From positions 620,001 to 684,000 of the forward strand of contig OZ244596.1 in assembly GCA_965218235.1 (NCBI GenBank): 64,000 nt of DNA, given 5' to 3'. The stretch comes from CADCWK01 sp965218235. Its GTDB lineage: Bacteria > Chloroflexota > Chloroflexia > Thermomicrobiales > UBA6265. A program made the position numbers and the translations under genes. The notes below the pieces were generated by a model, which was given only the letters and a program-made list of their open reading frames with translations, was not told where the DNA came from and did not search any database. This document shows, piece by piece, positions 1 to 6,700 of this stretch. The first letter of the stretch is position 1; the number at the start of each line of letters is the position of its first letter.

Positions 1-126
1 GCCAGCACCGACCGGATCGTGATTAGTGGCGGGACGATGCGAACCGAGCGAGGCGGCTGGGCCGAGCAGGTGCCACTGATCCGGGAACGTGTGGAACAGT
101 TGCGGCACGAGGAGGACTATATATGA
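1..126 (+). CDS. 3' end of an unknown phage gene (partial)
   Basis: The reading frame is open from base 1 to a TGA at 124-126 and gives the last 41 residues of a protein that begins outside the window. The fragment is charged and ends in Glu-Glu-Asp-Tyr-Ile. Its stop overlaps the ATG of the next gene as ATGA, which suggests translational coupling in one operon. The family cannot be recognised from this tail. Confidence 0.55.
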   Translation, partial: ASTDRIVISGGTMRTERGGWAEQVPLIRERVEQLRHEEDYI

Positions 127-326
127 ACATTCAAAAAATGATACAGCGCCAGACCGGCATAGCAGGATTGACAGTCATGGAGAATGACTTTGGCTCCAAC
201 AAGCAGTACACAATCGTCTTAGAGATAGATGTAAATATCTTGTCGCTATCGAAGAAGCGCGAGGACATAGTGCAGCTGCACCAACGATTAGAAGAACTGT
301 TGTACCCAAAGGAGGGCGAGGCATGA
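123..326 (+). CDS. Hypothetical 67-residue protein
   Basis: A short protein starting at an ATG 8 bases after GAGGAGG and overlapping the preceding stop (ATGA). It has an N-terminal mixed stretch followed by a hydrophobic beta-like segment (TIVLEIDV) and an amphipathic helix near the C-terminus (residues ~44-62). No family is recognised. Its stop overlaps the next start by four bases, so it belongs to the same early operon of tiny phage proteins. Confidence 0.6.
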   Translation: MNIQKMIQRQTGIAGLTVMENDFGSNKQYTIVLEIDVNILSLSKKREDIVQLHQRLEELLYPKEGEA

Positions 327-535
327 CCCGCCTCCGCTGTCGCAGTCACACGCCCTGCCCCACTGACCGTGCGACATGGCTCACCTGGGCGCACAGCAAG
401 AGTAGGCACTGGCGCCAGGTGAAGTGTCGGCAGTGTGGCGAGATGCGGATCTGGGTCCCGAAGCGGGATGATCGACGCTACTTTCTGCATGCTCCGATGA
501 AGATTGAATCACAATTACACCAAGGAGGACGATGA
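323..535 (+). CDS. Small putative zinc-binding protein
   Basis: A 70-residue, Arg/Cys/His-rich protein. A CRQCGEMRIW segment gives one CxxC pair, and an earlier Cys/His pair (CRSH, CP) could complete a zinc site, so a small zinc ribbon is plausible but unproven. It overlaps both neighbours by four bases (ATGA), meaning tight translational coupling. Function unknown. Small zinc ribbons are common among phage early proteins that bind host factors or nucleic acid. Confidence 0.55.
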   Translation: MTRLRCRSHTPCPTDRATWLTWAHSKSRHWRQVKCRQCGEMRIWVPKRDDRRYFLHAPMKIESQLHQGGR

Positions 536-804
536 CCGAACAAACAACCAGGACATACAACTCAATCGAAGCGAGATCAGCGCAAGCTGCCTATACGAGA
601 GACAATAATTTCCCACACTTTGCACCGGGGGACGGTCGATGCTGGTCGTGTCATCGAGACATCTATACAGTGGCATATTGGAAGCGCTGGGGAGTTCCGG
701 CAACCTCTGAGGATCACGATTACGTCGCTGGTGTCAGCGTGGAAGATGCCAGCGCCAAGCTCGTGATAGATTGCCCGCATTGTCACCGCAGCTATTGTGA
801 TTGA
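532..804 (+). CDS. Small zinc-ribbon protein
   Basis: A 90-residue protein with two CxxC knuckles, CWSC near residue 37 and CPHCHRSYC at the C-terminus, the usual layout of a zinc ribbon. The start is an ATG preceded by AAGGAGG and overlaps the upstream stop. It is the last gene of the first short operon, before about 390 bases of non-coding DNA leading to the tRNA genes. Specific function unknown. Confidence 0.6.
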   Translation: MTEQTTRTYNSIEARSAQAAYTRDNNFPHFAPGDGRCWSCHRDIYTVAYWKRWGVPATSEDHDYVAGVSVEDASAKLVIDCPHCHRSYCD

Positions 805-892
805 GCTGGGGGTGAACGATTAGCCGCTCCCCTTTCCCGGATTCGCGGGCATTCCACCTCGCTCACGAGTCTGGGGCAGCGGGGCGGCGCAC

Positions 893-923
893 TTGACACC
901 CACGCTTGCGGCCTTGCTATGCT
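893..923 (+). promoter_or_regulatory. Candidate promoter ahead of the tRNA cluster
   Basis: TTGACA at 893-898 and TATGCT at 918-923 are separated by 19 bases, slightly long, but the -10 is preceded by TTGC. That gives TTGCTATGCT, very like the TTGCTACAMT element found ahead of the structural operons. It lies in the 805-1192 stretch where no gene is convincing and points towards the tRNAs. Confidence 0.35.
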
Positions 924-1192
924 CAAGGACAGAAGATGACCAGGCCGTCCGGCGCTGTTGCCGAGCTCTAGCTCCGGGCAGGTAGCGACCCTACTCGACA
1001 CCAGCACCGGGGTGCTTGCCCGTTCCAGACCCGCTTTCCCTTCTTTGTCGGAGACGGGCGGGTCAGCACTCCCGATAAGGTTCTTTGACAACTCCAACCA
1101 GGCCCCTCCCCTCGTATTGGTCAATTGCGAGGAACCATACGCGTAAGCGTGCTTCCTCCGGCGATGCCGGGGGTGGTGCCTGGTCATGATGA

Positions 1193-1267
1193 TGGTCCGT
1201 AGCTCACTGGTAGAGCGCCTGCTTGAAGCGCAGGGCGTAGCAAGTTCGACTCTTGCCGGGCCAACCA
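1193..1267 (+). tRNA. tRNA-Phe (GAA)
   Basis: A full cloverleaf can be folded by eye. The acceptor TGGTCCG pairs with CGGGCCA, the D stem is GCTC/GAGC, the anticodon stem is CCTGC/GCAGG with loop TTGAAGC (anticodon GAA at 1225-1227), and the T stem is GCAAG/CTTGC with a TTCGACT loop. The CCA end is encoded at 1265-1267 after discriminator A. First of four tRNAs in a row. Confidence 0.85.
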
Positions 1268-1358
1268 TTTCTCACGGTATTCCTTTAAGGACGGGGGGCG
1301 GTCTATAAAACCGTTGCCTTTGGGCTGGCCGGGATCGTTACCTGGACGTGGGACCAAT

Positions 1359-1434
1359 GCCGGACTGGCGGAATGGTATACGCGCTTGTCTTAGGAACAA
1401 GATTTTGGGGGTTCGAATCCCTCGTCCGGCACCA
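1359..1434 (+). tRNA. tRNA with Leu anticodon (UAG), short variable arm
   Basis: Acceptor GCCGGAC pairs with GTCCGGC. The anticodon stem is CTTGT/ACAAG with loop CTTAGGA, giving anticodon UAG (Leu). The T stem is GGGGG/CCCTC around TTCGAAT. Discriminator A and CCA are encoded. Only about six bases separate the anticodon and T stems, so the long variable arm normal for bacterial tRNA-Leu is missing. Confidence 0.8.
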
Positions 1435-1437
1435 TAA

Positions 1438-1513
1438 GCTCGTTTGGCGCAACGGTAGACGCAGATACCTCAAAAGTATCTTTTTAGTGGTTCGAATCCA
1501 CTAACGAGCACCA
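1438..1513 (+). tRNA. tRNA with Leu anticodon (CAA), short variable arm
   Basis: Acceptor GCTCGTT pairs with AACGAGC. The anticodon stem is GATAC/GTATC with loop CTCAAAA, so the anticodon is CAA (Leu). The T arm carries TTCGAAT. Discriminator A and CCA are encoded. It starts three bases after the previous tRNA ends, so the two must be co-transcribed. The variable loop is short, unlike cellular tRNA-Leu. Confidence 0.8.
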
Positions 1514-1514
1514 C

Positions 1515-1591
1515 GCCGATGTGGTGCAACTGGTAGACACAGCGGACTTAAACTCCGCGCTTTGAAGGTTCGATCCCTTCCATCGGCACCA
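1515..1591 (+). tRNA. tRNA with Leu anticodon (UAA), short variable arm
   Basis: Acceptor GCCGATG pairs with CATCGGC. The anticodon stem is GCGGA/TCCGC with loop CTTAAAC, so the anticodon is UAA (Leu). The variable loop is GCTTT, five bases. The T stem is GAAGG/CCTTC with TTCGATC. Discriminator A and CCA are encoded. It follows the previous tRNA after one base. Confidence 0.8.
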
Positions 1592-1994
1592 TTGCTTTTT
1601 ACAACACATCTTGACGATCTGATCGAGGAGTATCACCAGCGCAGACGCTGGGGCGCTATCCCGGCCGGTCAGCCAGATTGACCGGCAGCCTGGTCCGGGC
1701 TGGTCCGGACCCGCTGAGCCGCACTGGCGCATAAGCCTCGGGGTGACCTCGCGAGAACCTGCGGCAAGGGCCTCTACCGCCTATCACATAGCCTCTCGCC
1801 AACTCCCCATGCTCCTCGATCAGGTCGTCATTCCTCGGGTGTCCACGCCTGCCGGTAAAGCGGTTCATCACCGCCGGTCTACGGGTCATGTCCGTAGATT
1901 GTGTGAATCGGCAGGCGCGCATGCAGGAGCCCCTCGTTCCAACCTGCGACCAGACCTTTCTGGGCGTAGGTGCGAGTGAGAGAAAGGCCAGGCG
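1592..1994 (+). other. Non-coding stretch after the tRNA cluster
   Basis: About 400 bases with no convincing gene. The only structure seen is a perfect inverted repeat GCCGGTCA / TGACCGGC at 1664-1686 in a GC-rich context without a clear T-run. It may process or terminate the tRNA transcript. The rest resembles degenerate coding DNA and could be the remains of a lost gene. Confidence 0.35.
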
Positions 1995-2222
1995 ATGAAG
2001 GACATTGCGTTGTACCTGACCACCGAGGACGGCGCTCATCACGAGCTACTGGCTGGTCGGGTTCCCGAGAAGACGCTACCGTCGTTCGTGATCGCGATCA
2101 GTCGGCTGCGCGAGACCATGCCGGTCGAGTTGTATGTCGATCGACGACTGGTCATAGACTGGCGCGTCAACGGCGAGGGCTGCTTCCAGCTCAACCTGCG
2201 AAAGCAGGTGCGCAATGGATAG
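1995..2222 (+). CDS. Hypothetical 75-residue protein
   Basis: A short protein starting with MKDIALYL and consisting of alternating beta-like and helical segments. No family is recognised. An AAAGG element lies a few bases upstream of the ATG. Its end overlaps the start of the next gene by eight bases, so it opens a three-gene overlapping string (1995-2735). It is the first gene after the long non-coding stretch. Confidence 0.55.
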   Translation: MKDIALYLTTEDGAHHELLAGRVPEKTLPSFVIAISRLRETMPVELYVDRRLVIDWRVNGEGCFQLNLRKQVRNG

Positions 2223-2502
2223 CTGGCTTGAGAGTGACTACGAGAGTCGTCAGGGCGCCGACGTCGACGATCTGGACGGCTTTGAATTCGGTTTCGAGGA
2301 TGAGACCGAGGACGACGACGGCGAGTTCCCGTTCGACGATGACGACGAGCCGATGCCACAGTGGCCTAGTGACGAGGAGAAACGGGACGCCGAGCTCTAC
2401 CAGCCGGTTCCCCTGACTGACGACGAGATGGCTCAAATCCAGGCGGACTGGGACCGGTATCGCTACATGACCGAGATGCTCAACGAGCACCTGGACCGAT
2501 GA
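2215..2502 (+). CDS. Highly acidic small protein
   Basis: A 95-residue protein of which over a third is Asp/Glu, including runs such as EDETEDDDGEF and FDDDDEP between residues ~20 and 48. The C-terminal third is more ordinary and probably helical. Such acidic phage proteins can mimic DNA or bind basic host proteins, and DNA mimicry would fit the antirestriction gene nearby, but composition alone does not prove it. It overlaps both neighbours. Confidence 0.6.
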   Translation: MDSWLESDYESRQGADVDDLDGFEFGFEDETEDDDGEFPFDDDDEPMPQWPSDEEKRDAELYQPVPLTDDEMAQIQADWDRYRYMTEMLNEHLDR

Positions 2503-2735
2503 AAGAGACGCGCGACGAGATCGTCGCCAAGCTCGAGGAGCGCCACCAGCGGCTCCATGAGATCGAAACACTGGGAGCCAAGGCGCTCAGTGTTTATGAC
2601 TTGACGATCGCCTACGGTGGCGACCACGACATGGCAGTGCGGGAATCGACCCGGCTCGTCAAGAACCACATCATCTCGTACACCAGGCAGCTGACCGAGA
2701 TAGACAAGATCCCGCAGCAGCGGAAGCTGTTGTGA
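2499..2735 (+). CDS. Hypothetical helical protein
   Basis: A 78-residue charged protein predicted to be largely alpha-helical, with heptad-like spacing of Leu/Ile in residues ~8-30. It starts in an ATGA overlap with the preceding stop. No family recognised. It ends the overlapping trio that begins at 1995, and an AAGGAGG shortly downstream starts a new cistron. Confidence 0.5.
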   Translation: MKETRDEIVAKLEERHQRLHEIETLGAKALSVYDLTIAYGGDHDMAVRESTRLVKNHIISYTRQLTEIDKIPQQRKLL

Positions 2736-2785
2736 ACGGCGAACGAGGGCGGCCGCTAACAGCCCTCACTACCAAGGAGGACGAC

Positions 2786-3022
2786 ATGGATAAAACGTTA
2801 CTGGCAAAACGCCAGGCTGTTATCGATAAGTTGTTTCCTAAAGGTTGTCGCATCTGTTGTCATAAATTTAGCGCTCGCACATGTAGATGTAAGCATTGCC
2901 ACATTTTGATAACTGACTGGCTTGTCGAACAGCCAGACGGAACATATCAGGGTGGAATGCGCATCTGTCCTGTGATTGGATTGGACGAAGTTGCAAGATT
3001 TCGCGAATCCGATTTTGAATGA
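2786..3022 (+). CDS. Cysteine/histidine-rich zinc-ribbon protein
   Basis: The ATG at 2786 is chosen over an in-frame GTG at 2732 because AAGGAGG sits at the right distance upstream. The 78-residue product is dense in Cys and His (CRICCHKF, CRCKHCH), consistent with a zinc-binding fold in its first half. Local base composition is AT-richer than the flanking genes, as in the following methyltransferase gene, which suggests the two arrived together. Confidence 0.55.
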   Translation: MDKTLLAKRQAVIDKLFPKGCRICCHKFSARTCRCKHCHILITDWLVEQPDGTYQGGMRICPVIGLDEVARFRESDFE

Positions 3023-3044
3023 ACGGTGAACGGGCAGCCGATAA

Positions 3045-3995
3045 ATGTCCTATCATCACATGAGCTATGATCTAAAAACAATCAAACAGTCATTCAAGGA
3101 ACGCGGCATCTTTTACACCCCGCCGGAACTTAGCGCCTTCTTGCGTAGCCTTGTTCCTTTTGAGCCTCAGCGCGTTTATGACCCAACGTGTGGCCGAGGT
3201 AATCTCCTTTCGTCATTTGGACCGGAGACGAAAAAGTACGGGCAGGACATCAACGCTGAAGAAGTCAAGGTCGCGGCTGAGACGCTCACGAACGTGACTG
3301 TCGTGGCTGGAGACACTCTGACCGATCCTGCATTCCTGGGTCAGCGGTTTGACTGCATCGTGGCCAATCCCCCGTTTTCTATCAAATGGACGCCTCCAGT
3401 GGACCCTTCTAGTGATCCCCGCTTCGCTGATGCGCCGACTATTCCAACCCAAAGCCGCGCAGACTACGCCTTTTTGCTGCACATCCTGCACTATCTTGCC
3501 AACGATGGGGTCGCTGTTGTGCTCAACTTTCCCGGTATTCTCTACCGAGGTGGGCGAGAAGGGGCGTTACGTCGATGGCTGATTGAGTGCAACTTCATCG
3601 ATCAAGTGATCCACATCCCCGGCGACACCTTCGTCGATACCGCTATTGCTACCTGTGTTCTGGTGCTTCGAAAGAACCGATCAGGAACGGATATTACGTT
3701 TGCCGATCGGGAGCATGCATTGACGCGGGCCGTTCCTGTCTCCAAGGTGCAGGAGCAAGGCTACACCCTATCTGTGGGTAGCTACGTCATGCCAGAGGTT
3801 GAGCGCGAGGTGATTGACCCGATTGCGCTTGAGACGAAGGCGCGAAGATCTTTCCTCAAGAAGCTGGAAGCAGACCTATGCATGAGCGCATTTGCGTCCA
3901 GAGCAGAAGGATTGGATTTGAACGAGTACCTCGATGATGTTCTAGCTGTGGTCGATTGCGTCCGGAGTGAGTACGTCAACCAACCTAGTTCGTAG
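3045..3995 (+). CDS. N6-adenine DNA methyltransferase (type I HsdM-like)
   Basis: This protein of about 316 residues transfers a methyl group from S-adenosylmethionine to adenine in DNA. Motif I (DPTCGRGNLL, residues ~46-55) binds the cofactor and NPPF (residues ~109-112) is the catalytic motif IV of gamma-type adenine methyltransferases. The N-terminal 'RGIFYTPPELSAFL' layout matches HsdM-like and Type IIG-like enzymes. No restriction subunit or specificity subunit is next to it, so it is probably an orphan methylase that protects phage DNA or changes regulation. It is close to an ArdC-like antirestriction gene, so the pair reads as an anti-restriction segment. A second in-frame ATG at 3060 is an equally good start. 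Confidence 0.85.
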   Translation: MSYHHMSYDLKTIKQSFKERGIFYTPPELSAFLRSLVPFEPQRVYDPTCGRGNLLSSFGPETKKYGQDINAEEVKVAAETLTNVTVVAGDTLTDPAFLGQRFDCIVANPPFSIKWTPPVDPSSDPRFADAPTIPTQSRADYAFLLHILHYLANDGVAVVLNFPGILYRGGREGALRRWLIECNFIDQVIHIPGDTFVDTAIATCVLVLRKNRSGTDITFADREHALTRAVPVSKVQEQGYTLSVGSYVMPEVEREVIDPIALETKARRSFLKKLEADLCMSAFASRAEGLDLNEYLDDVLAVVDCVRSEYVNQPSS

Positions 3996-4067
3996 CGGCT
4001 CCCTCTCAACGGTCCCACGGTGCGCGGATGTCCCGCGTAGCCAGGCCCGTTGAGACAGGAGTTGGCA

Positions 4068-4961
4068 GTGACGGCACTTTCACAAGAGACCCGCGTCCCG
4101 ATCAAGGACCGCGGCGACGAGCTCAAGGCCATGACGACCAGTCTGGTCGACCGGCTCGCTAAGCAGATCAATGGCGGCTACAGCGATCACTTCCGGGAGT
4201 TCCTGGCGTTCTACGGCAAGCTCTACTCGTACAGCCCCAACAACGTCATGCTGATGATGTTACAGCGGCCGGATGGCAGCGCCTTCGCGTCGTACAACGC
4301 CTGGAAGCGTCTCGGCCGACAGGTACGCAAGGGCTCATCAGCGGTGGCTATCTGGGCACCCGTGTTCGCCAGGCAGGAGGATAAGCAGACCGGCGAGACT
4401 CGGCAGATGCTGGTCGGCTTCCGGCCCACCGGCGTGTTTGCGGCGGAGGATCTGGAAGACATTGATGTCAATCCCCTGCCGGCGCTCCATCGGCCGCAGC
4501 CGGACGACGTCACCGAGACCTTCGATTACCTCGCCGCACGCGCCGAGCTGGCCGGCATCAAGGTCGACGTCATGCCGCTGAATCGGCGGATGGGCGGCTT
4601 CGCCCAGGGGGGCTTTCGGGTCGCGATCAACTCACTGATTGACTCGCGCAACCAGGTCTGCGTGTTGCTGCATGAGGTGGCGCACATCTACCTGCACCAG
4701 CGGGAGCGCAAGGACGGTGAGCCTCGTATCCGCGATCAGCAAGCCGAAGCTGAGGCAGAGTCGATCGCGTTCGTCCTAAGCAATGCGATCGGCATCGAGG
4801 ACACGCTGGCTTCGGACTATCTGGGCCACTGGAAGGTCACGCCCAAGCAGCTCAACGAGAGCCTTGAGCGGATCAACTATGGAGTGCGTAAGCTCCGCGA
4901 CGTGCTCGACATTGACGGGCTGCGGACACCTATTGACACAGCAAGCGTCGGAGGAACATGA
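4068..4961 (+). CDS. ArdC-like antirestriction protein (ssDNA-binding plus zinc metalloprotease-like)
   Basis: The protein has the two parts of the ArdC family. An N-terminal DUF1738-like domain contains the aromatic 'SPNNVMLMMLQRP ... SYNAWKRLGR' pattern. A C-terminal metallopeptidase-like domain carries HEVAH (HExxH) followed by a downstream Glu cluster (EAEAESIAFVL). Known ArdC proteins bind single-stranded DNA and protect incoming plasmid DNA from restriction. GTG at 4068 is preferred because CAGGAG lies six bases upstream, although a TTG at 4050 is also in frame. It lies just after the methyltransferase and is followed by a hairpin with a T-run. Confidence 0.85.
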   Translation: MTALSQETRVPIKDRGDELKAMTTSLVDRLAKQINGGYSDHFREFLAFYGKLYSYSPNNVMLMMLQRPDGSAFASYNAWKRLGRQVRKGSSAVAIWAPVFARQEDKQTGETRQMLVGFRPTGVFAAEDLEDIDVNPLPALHRPQPDDVTETFDYLAARAELAGIKVDVMPLNRRMGGFAQGGFRVAINSLIDSRNQVCVLLHEVAHIYLHQRERKDGEPRIRDQQAEAEAESIAFVLSNAIGIEDTLASDYLGHWKVTPKQLNESLERINYGVRKLRDVLDIDGLRTPIDTASVGGT

Positions 4962-4981
4962 TCGATCTATTAGATCGCACT

Positions 4982-5053
4982 GGTGTCTCCCGGTTCTGAT
5001 CGACAAGCTACACGCCGCTAGTTTCGGGAGACACCGAGGCTGGCGGCTTTTTT
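4982..5053 (+). terminator. Terminator with an overlapping alternative hairpin
   Basis: GCCGCTAG (5014-5021) pairs imperfectly with CTGGCGGC just ahead of TTTTTTT, an intrinsic terminator. A second, perfect 10-base inverted repeat, GGTGTCTCCC (4982-4991) with GGGAGACACC (5026-5035), interleaves with it. The two stems cannot form together without a pseudoknot, so this may be an attenuator rather than a plain terminator. Confidence 0.6.
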
Positions 5054-5059
5054 ATACCC

Positions 5060-5302
5060 ATGACCACATCTCTTCAACGCATCGGCACACTGAATGGCCG
5101 GGCTTACGGCACCATCGTCAGGTGGCACATCATTGCATCGGCGTTCACGGCGTTTCTTGCCCTCTTTCTGCACGCTCTCTGGTGGCTACCGGTGGTCATT
5201 CTGGCCTTGGCGGCACATCTCACCATCATGGCATTTCTTGCCGTCCAATTCATTGATCGACATCTATTTCAGGAGGATCATGAAGAAACAATCAACCAGT
5301 AA
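5060..5302 (+). CDS. Small membrane protein
   Basis: An 80-residue protein with two strongly hydrophobic segments (about residues 24-45 and 47-62) separated by a short turn, consistent with a two-helix membrane hairpin. The last residues are acidic. It starts right after the hairpin terminator and overlaps the next membrane-protein gene. Function unknown; roles in superinfection exclusion or holin-like activity are possible but not shown. Confidence 0.55.
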   Translation: MTTSLQRIGTLNGRAYGTIVRWHIIASAFTAFLALFLHALWWLPVVILALAAHLTIMAFLAVQFIDRHLFQEDHEETINQ

Positions 5303-5492
5303 TGGAATCGGGATTTTAGGAGTGCTCGGGATCGTGTTCATCACGCTCAAGCTCGTCGGCGTCATCACCTGGCCCTGGTGGGTGGTGCTGCTACCGCTGT
5401 ACGGGCCGGTCGTCTTGGGCCTCGCGATCGGCGTAGTCATCTTTACCGGCATCATGATGATCAAACTTGCACAGACCAAAGGAGGTCAATGA
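5280..5492 (+). CDS. Small membrane protein
   Basis: The ATG at 5280 follows CAGGAGG by a few bases and is chosen over a longer frame that would start at 5094. The 70-residue product begins KKQSTSNG, then has two hydrophobic helices (residues ~9-27 and 31-60) and a short basic tail. It overlaps the previous gene's end by 23 bases and the next start by four. Paired with the preceding gene it forms a two-gene membrane-protein unit of unknown role. Confidence 0.55.
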   Translation: MKKQSTSNGIGILGVLGIVFITLKLVGVITWPWWVVLLPLYGPVVLGLAIGVVIFTGIMMIKLAQTKGGQ

Positions 5493-5668
5493 ACGAAGAC
5501 CCATACAAGCTAATTTTGAGAGCGATTGAAGGGCAGTCACAGCTGATCATGGATCTCGCTGAGGAGGTCAAGAAGCTAAAGGGTGATGATCAGCAGATCA
5601 AGACGAGTCAGCGGGCTGATCGTAAACGCGATTGGCGCATCATCAAGATGCTTAAAGGCGGTCGGTGA
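5489..5668 (+). CDS. Short coiled-coil protein
   Basis: The start at 5489 follows AAAGGAGG and overlaps the upstream stop (ATGA). The 59-residue product is a single predicted helix with Leu/Ile/Val at heptad positions and a basic C-terminus (RADRKRDWRIIKMLKGGR). No hydrophobic signal. Family unknown. The next gene begins in a GTGA overlap with its end. Confidence 0.5.
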   Translation: MNEDPYKLILRAIEGQSQLIMDLAEEVKKLKGDDQQIKTSQRADRKRDWRIIKMLKGGR

Positions 5669-5883
5669 CGGTGAACGAAGGCATTCTCCCCTGGAGTGAG
5701 TTTGAGCGGCAAATGGGAAAGCAATCGCAGCGCAATCCCTCGTACCTGATCGGCCGAATCGAAGGTTTAGCTACTACCCTAACGACAAGCAGTGACCCCC
5801 ACATCGTTCAAACGGCAAACGCCATTGTTCGGGACGCCGAGACTCTTGACCAAGAGCTCCGCAAGGAGGCTGAGTGGGATTGA
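5665..5883 (+). CDS. Hypothetical 72-residue protein
   Basis: It starts with GTG overlapping the previous stop; another in-frame GTG six bases later is an alternative. The product is soluble and mostly helical, with an acidic C-terminus. Nothing in it identifies a family. It overlaps the next gene by ten bases, continuing the coupled string from 5060. Confidence 0.45.
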   Translation: MTVNEGILPWSEFERQMGKQSQRNPSYLIGRIEGLATTLTTSSDPHIVQTANAIVRDAETLDQELRKEAEWD

Positions 5884-6368
5884 CTCCGTCTCAATATCAA
5901 TCGGTAGTTCCACTTCGAGAAAGTCCGCCGACTCCCCTGTTACGCGAGATCCTGACGTGGATCGACTTGCCGATTGGCTGGCGCATGGCTTGGCGATCAA
6001 ATGATCGGGAAATCCCAGGTCTTTGGATATGGAACACGCGTGGGCAATCAGCGCTAGTGACGCGTCTCCCCATAGAACACGCGCAGTGGCCTCCCGACGA
6101 GCACCAGGACTTGAAGCCATATGTTACCCACAATGCAGAACTAGCGGTTATTTGTCTGGAGGTAGACCGGTTCAACGCCGTCAAGCACGTTTGCCGGTCT
6201 TGCGGCCAGCGGTTTGGCTATGGTCTTCAACATTCCGACGCTAAGATGACGGTCACGACCTGCGATATGTGCCGGGTTGAGGATGTGCCTTACGCTCCCG
6301 CGCGGCAATACGGTTACGGCAAAGACAGCGATGAGGCATTCAATTACCTCAGGCGCGGTCGAAAATAG
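5874..6368 (+). CDS. Hypothetical zinc-ribbon protein
   Basis: A 164-residue protein starting at GTG. The first 100 residues contain several Trp and Pro and no known motif. The last part has a four-cysteine ribbon, CRSCGQRFGYG followed by TTCDMCRVEDV (residues ~106-140). Likely to bind nucleic acid or a host protein, but no family assignment is possible. It ends the 5060-6368 operon. Confidence 0.55.
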   Translation: MGLTPSQYQSVVPLRESPPTPLLREILTWIDLPIGWRMAWRSNDREIPGLWIWNTRGQSALVTRLPIEHAQWPPDEHQDLKPYVTHNAELAVICLEVDRFNAVKHVCRSCGQRFGYGLQHSDAKMTVTTCDMCRVEDVPYAPARQYGYGKDSDEAFNYLRRGRK

Positions 6369-6502
6369 TGACCGTTACCAAATTTACTCGTCGCTCTTTC
6401 ACAAACCAATAGCTATCCACCTTTCCGCGAGGTTCCCCGTGGGCACTCCGCAACTGTTCGGAAATCCCGAATGGTTGCGTCAGCGCTCACAAAGGAGCCG
6501 TC

Positions 6503-6700
6503 ATGGCGTCTCGGCGCATCGCGGAAGGGGTTACTCCGGATGGTATACCCGTCTCGATCTACGAAAGCGACCGGGGTGTCATCCTCCGGGTCTACTACTA
6601 CCGATCCGATCGAAGACATCGCCCGCCTCCTGATCAATCGCCGCGACATGGCCCTGCGCCGTCGCGTCACCCAGTCCGGCTCACGTTGGTACGCCAGTAA
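6503..6700 (+). CDS. Small protein, paralogue of the 7840 gene, overlapping the primase gene
   Basis: The ATG at 6503 follows AAAGGAG. The 65-residue product begins MASRRIAEGVTPDGIPVSI and aligns by eye with the product at 7840 (GTTPEGIRFSIL ...), sharing a G-T-P-x-G-I-x-x-S-I core and a basic tail. The two genes bracket the primase-like gene. Its 3' half overlaps the start of the primase frame, so one of the two starts must be set accordingly. Function unknown. Confidence 0.5.
   Translation: MASRRIAEGVTPDGIPVSIYESDRGVILRVYYYRSDRRHRPPPDQSPRHGPAPSRHPVRLTLVRQ

Noticed and set aside
1592..1994. Overlapping frames on both strands after the tRNAs
   Set aside because: None has a ribosome binding site or a recognisable pattern; treated as non-coding.
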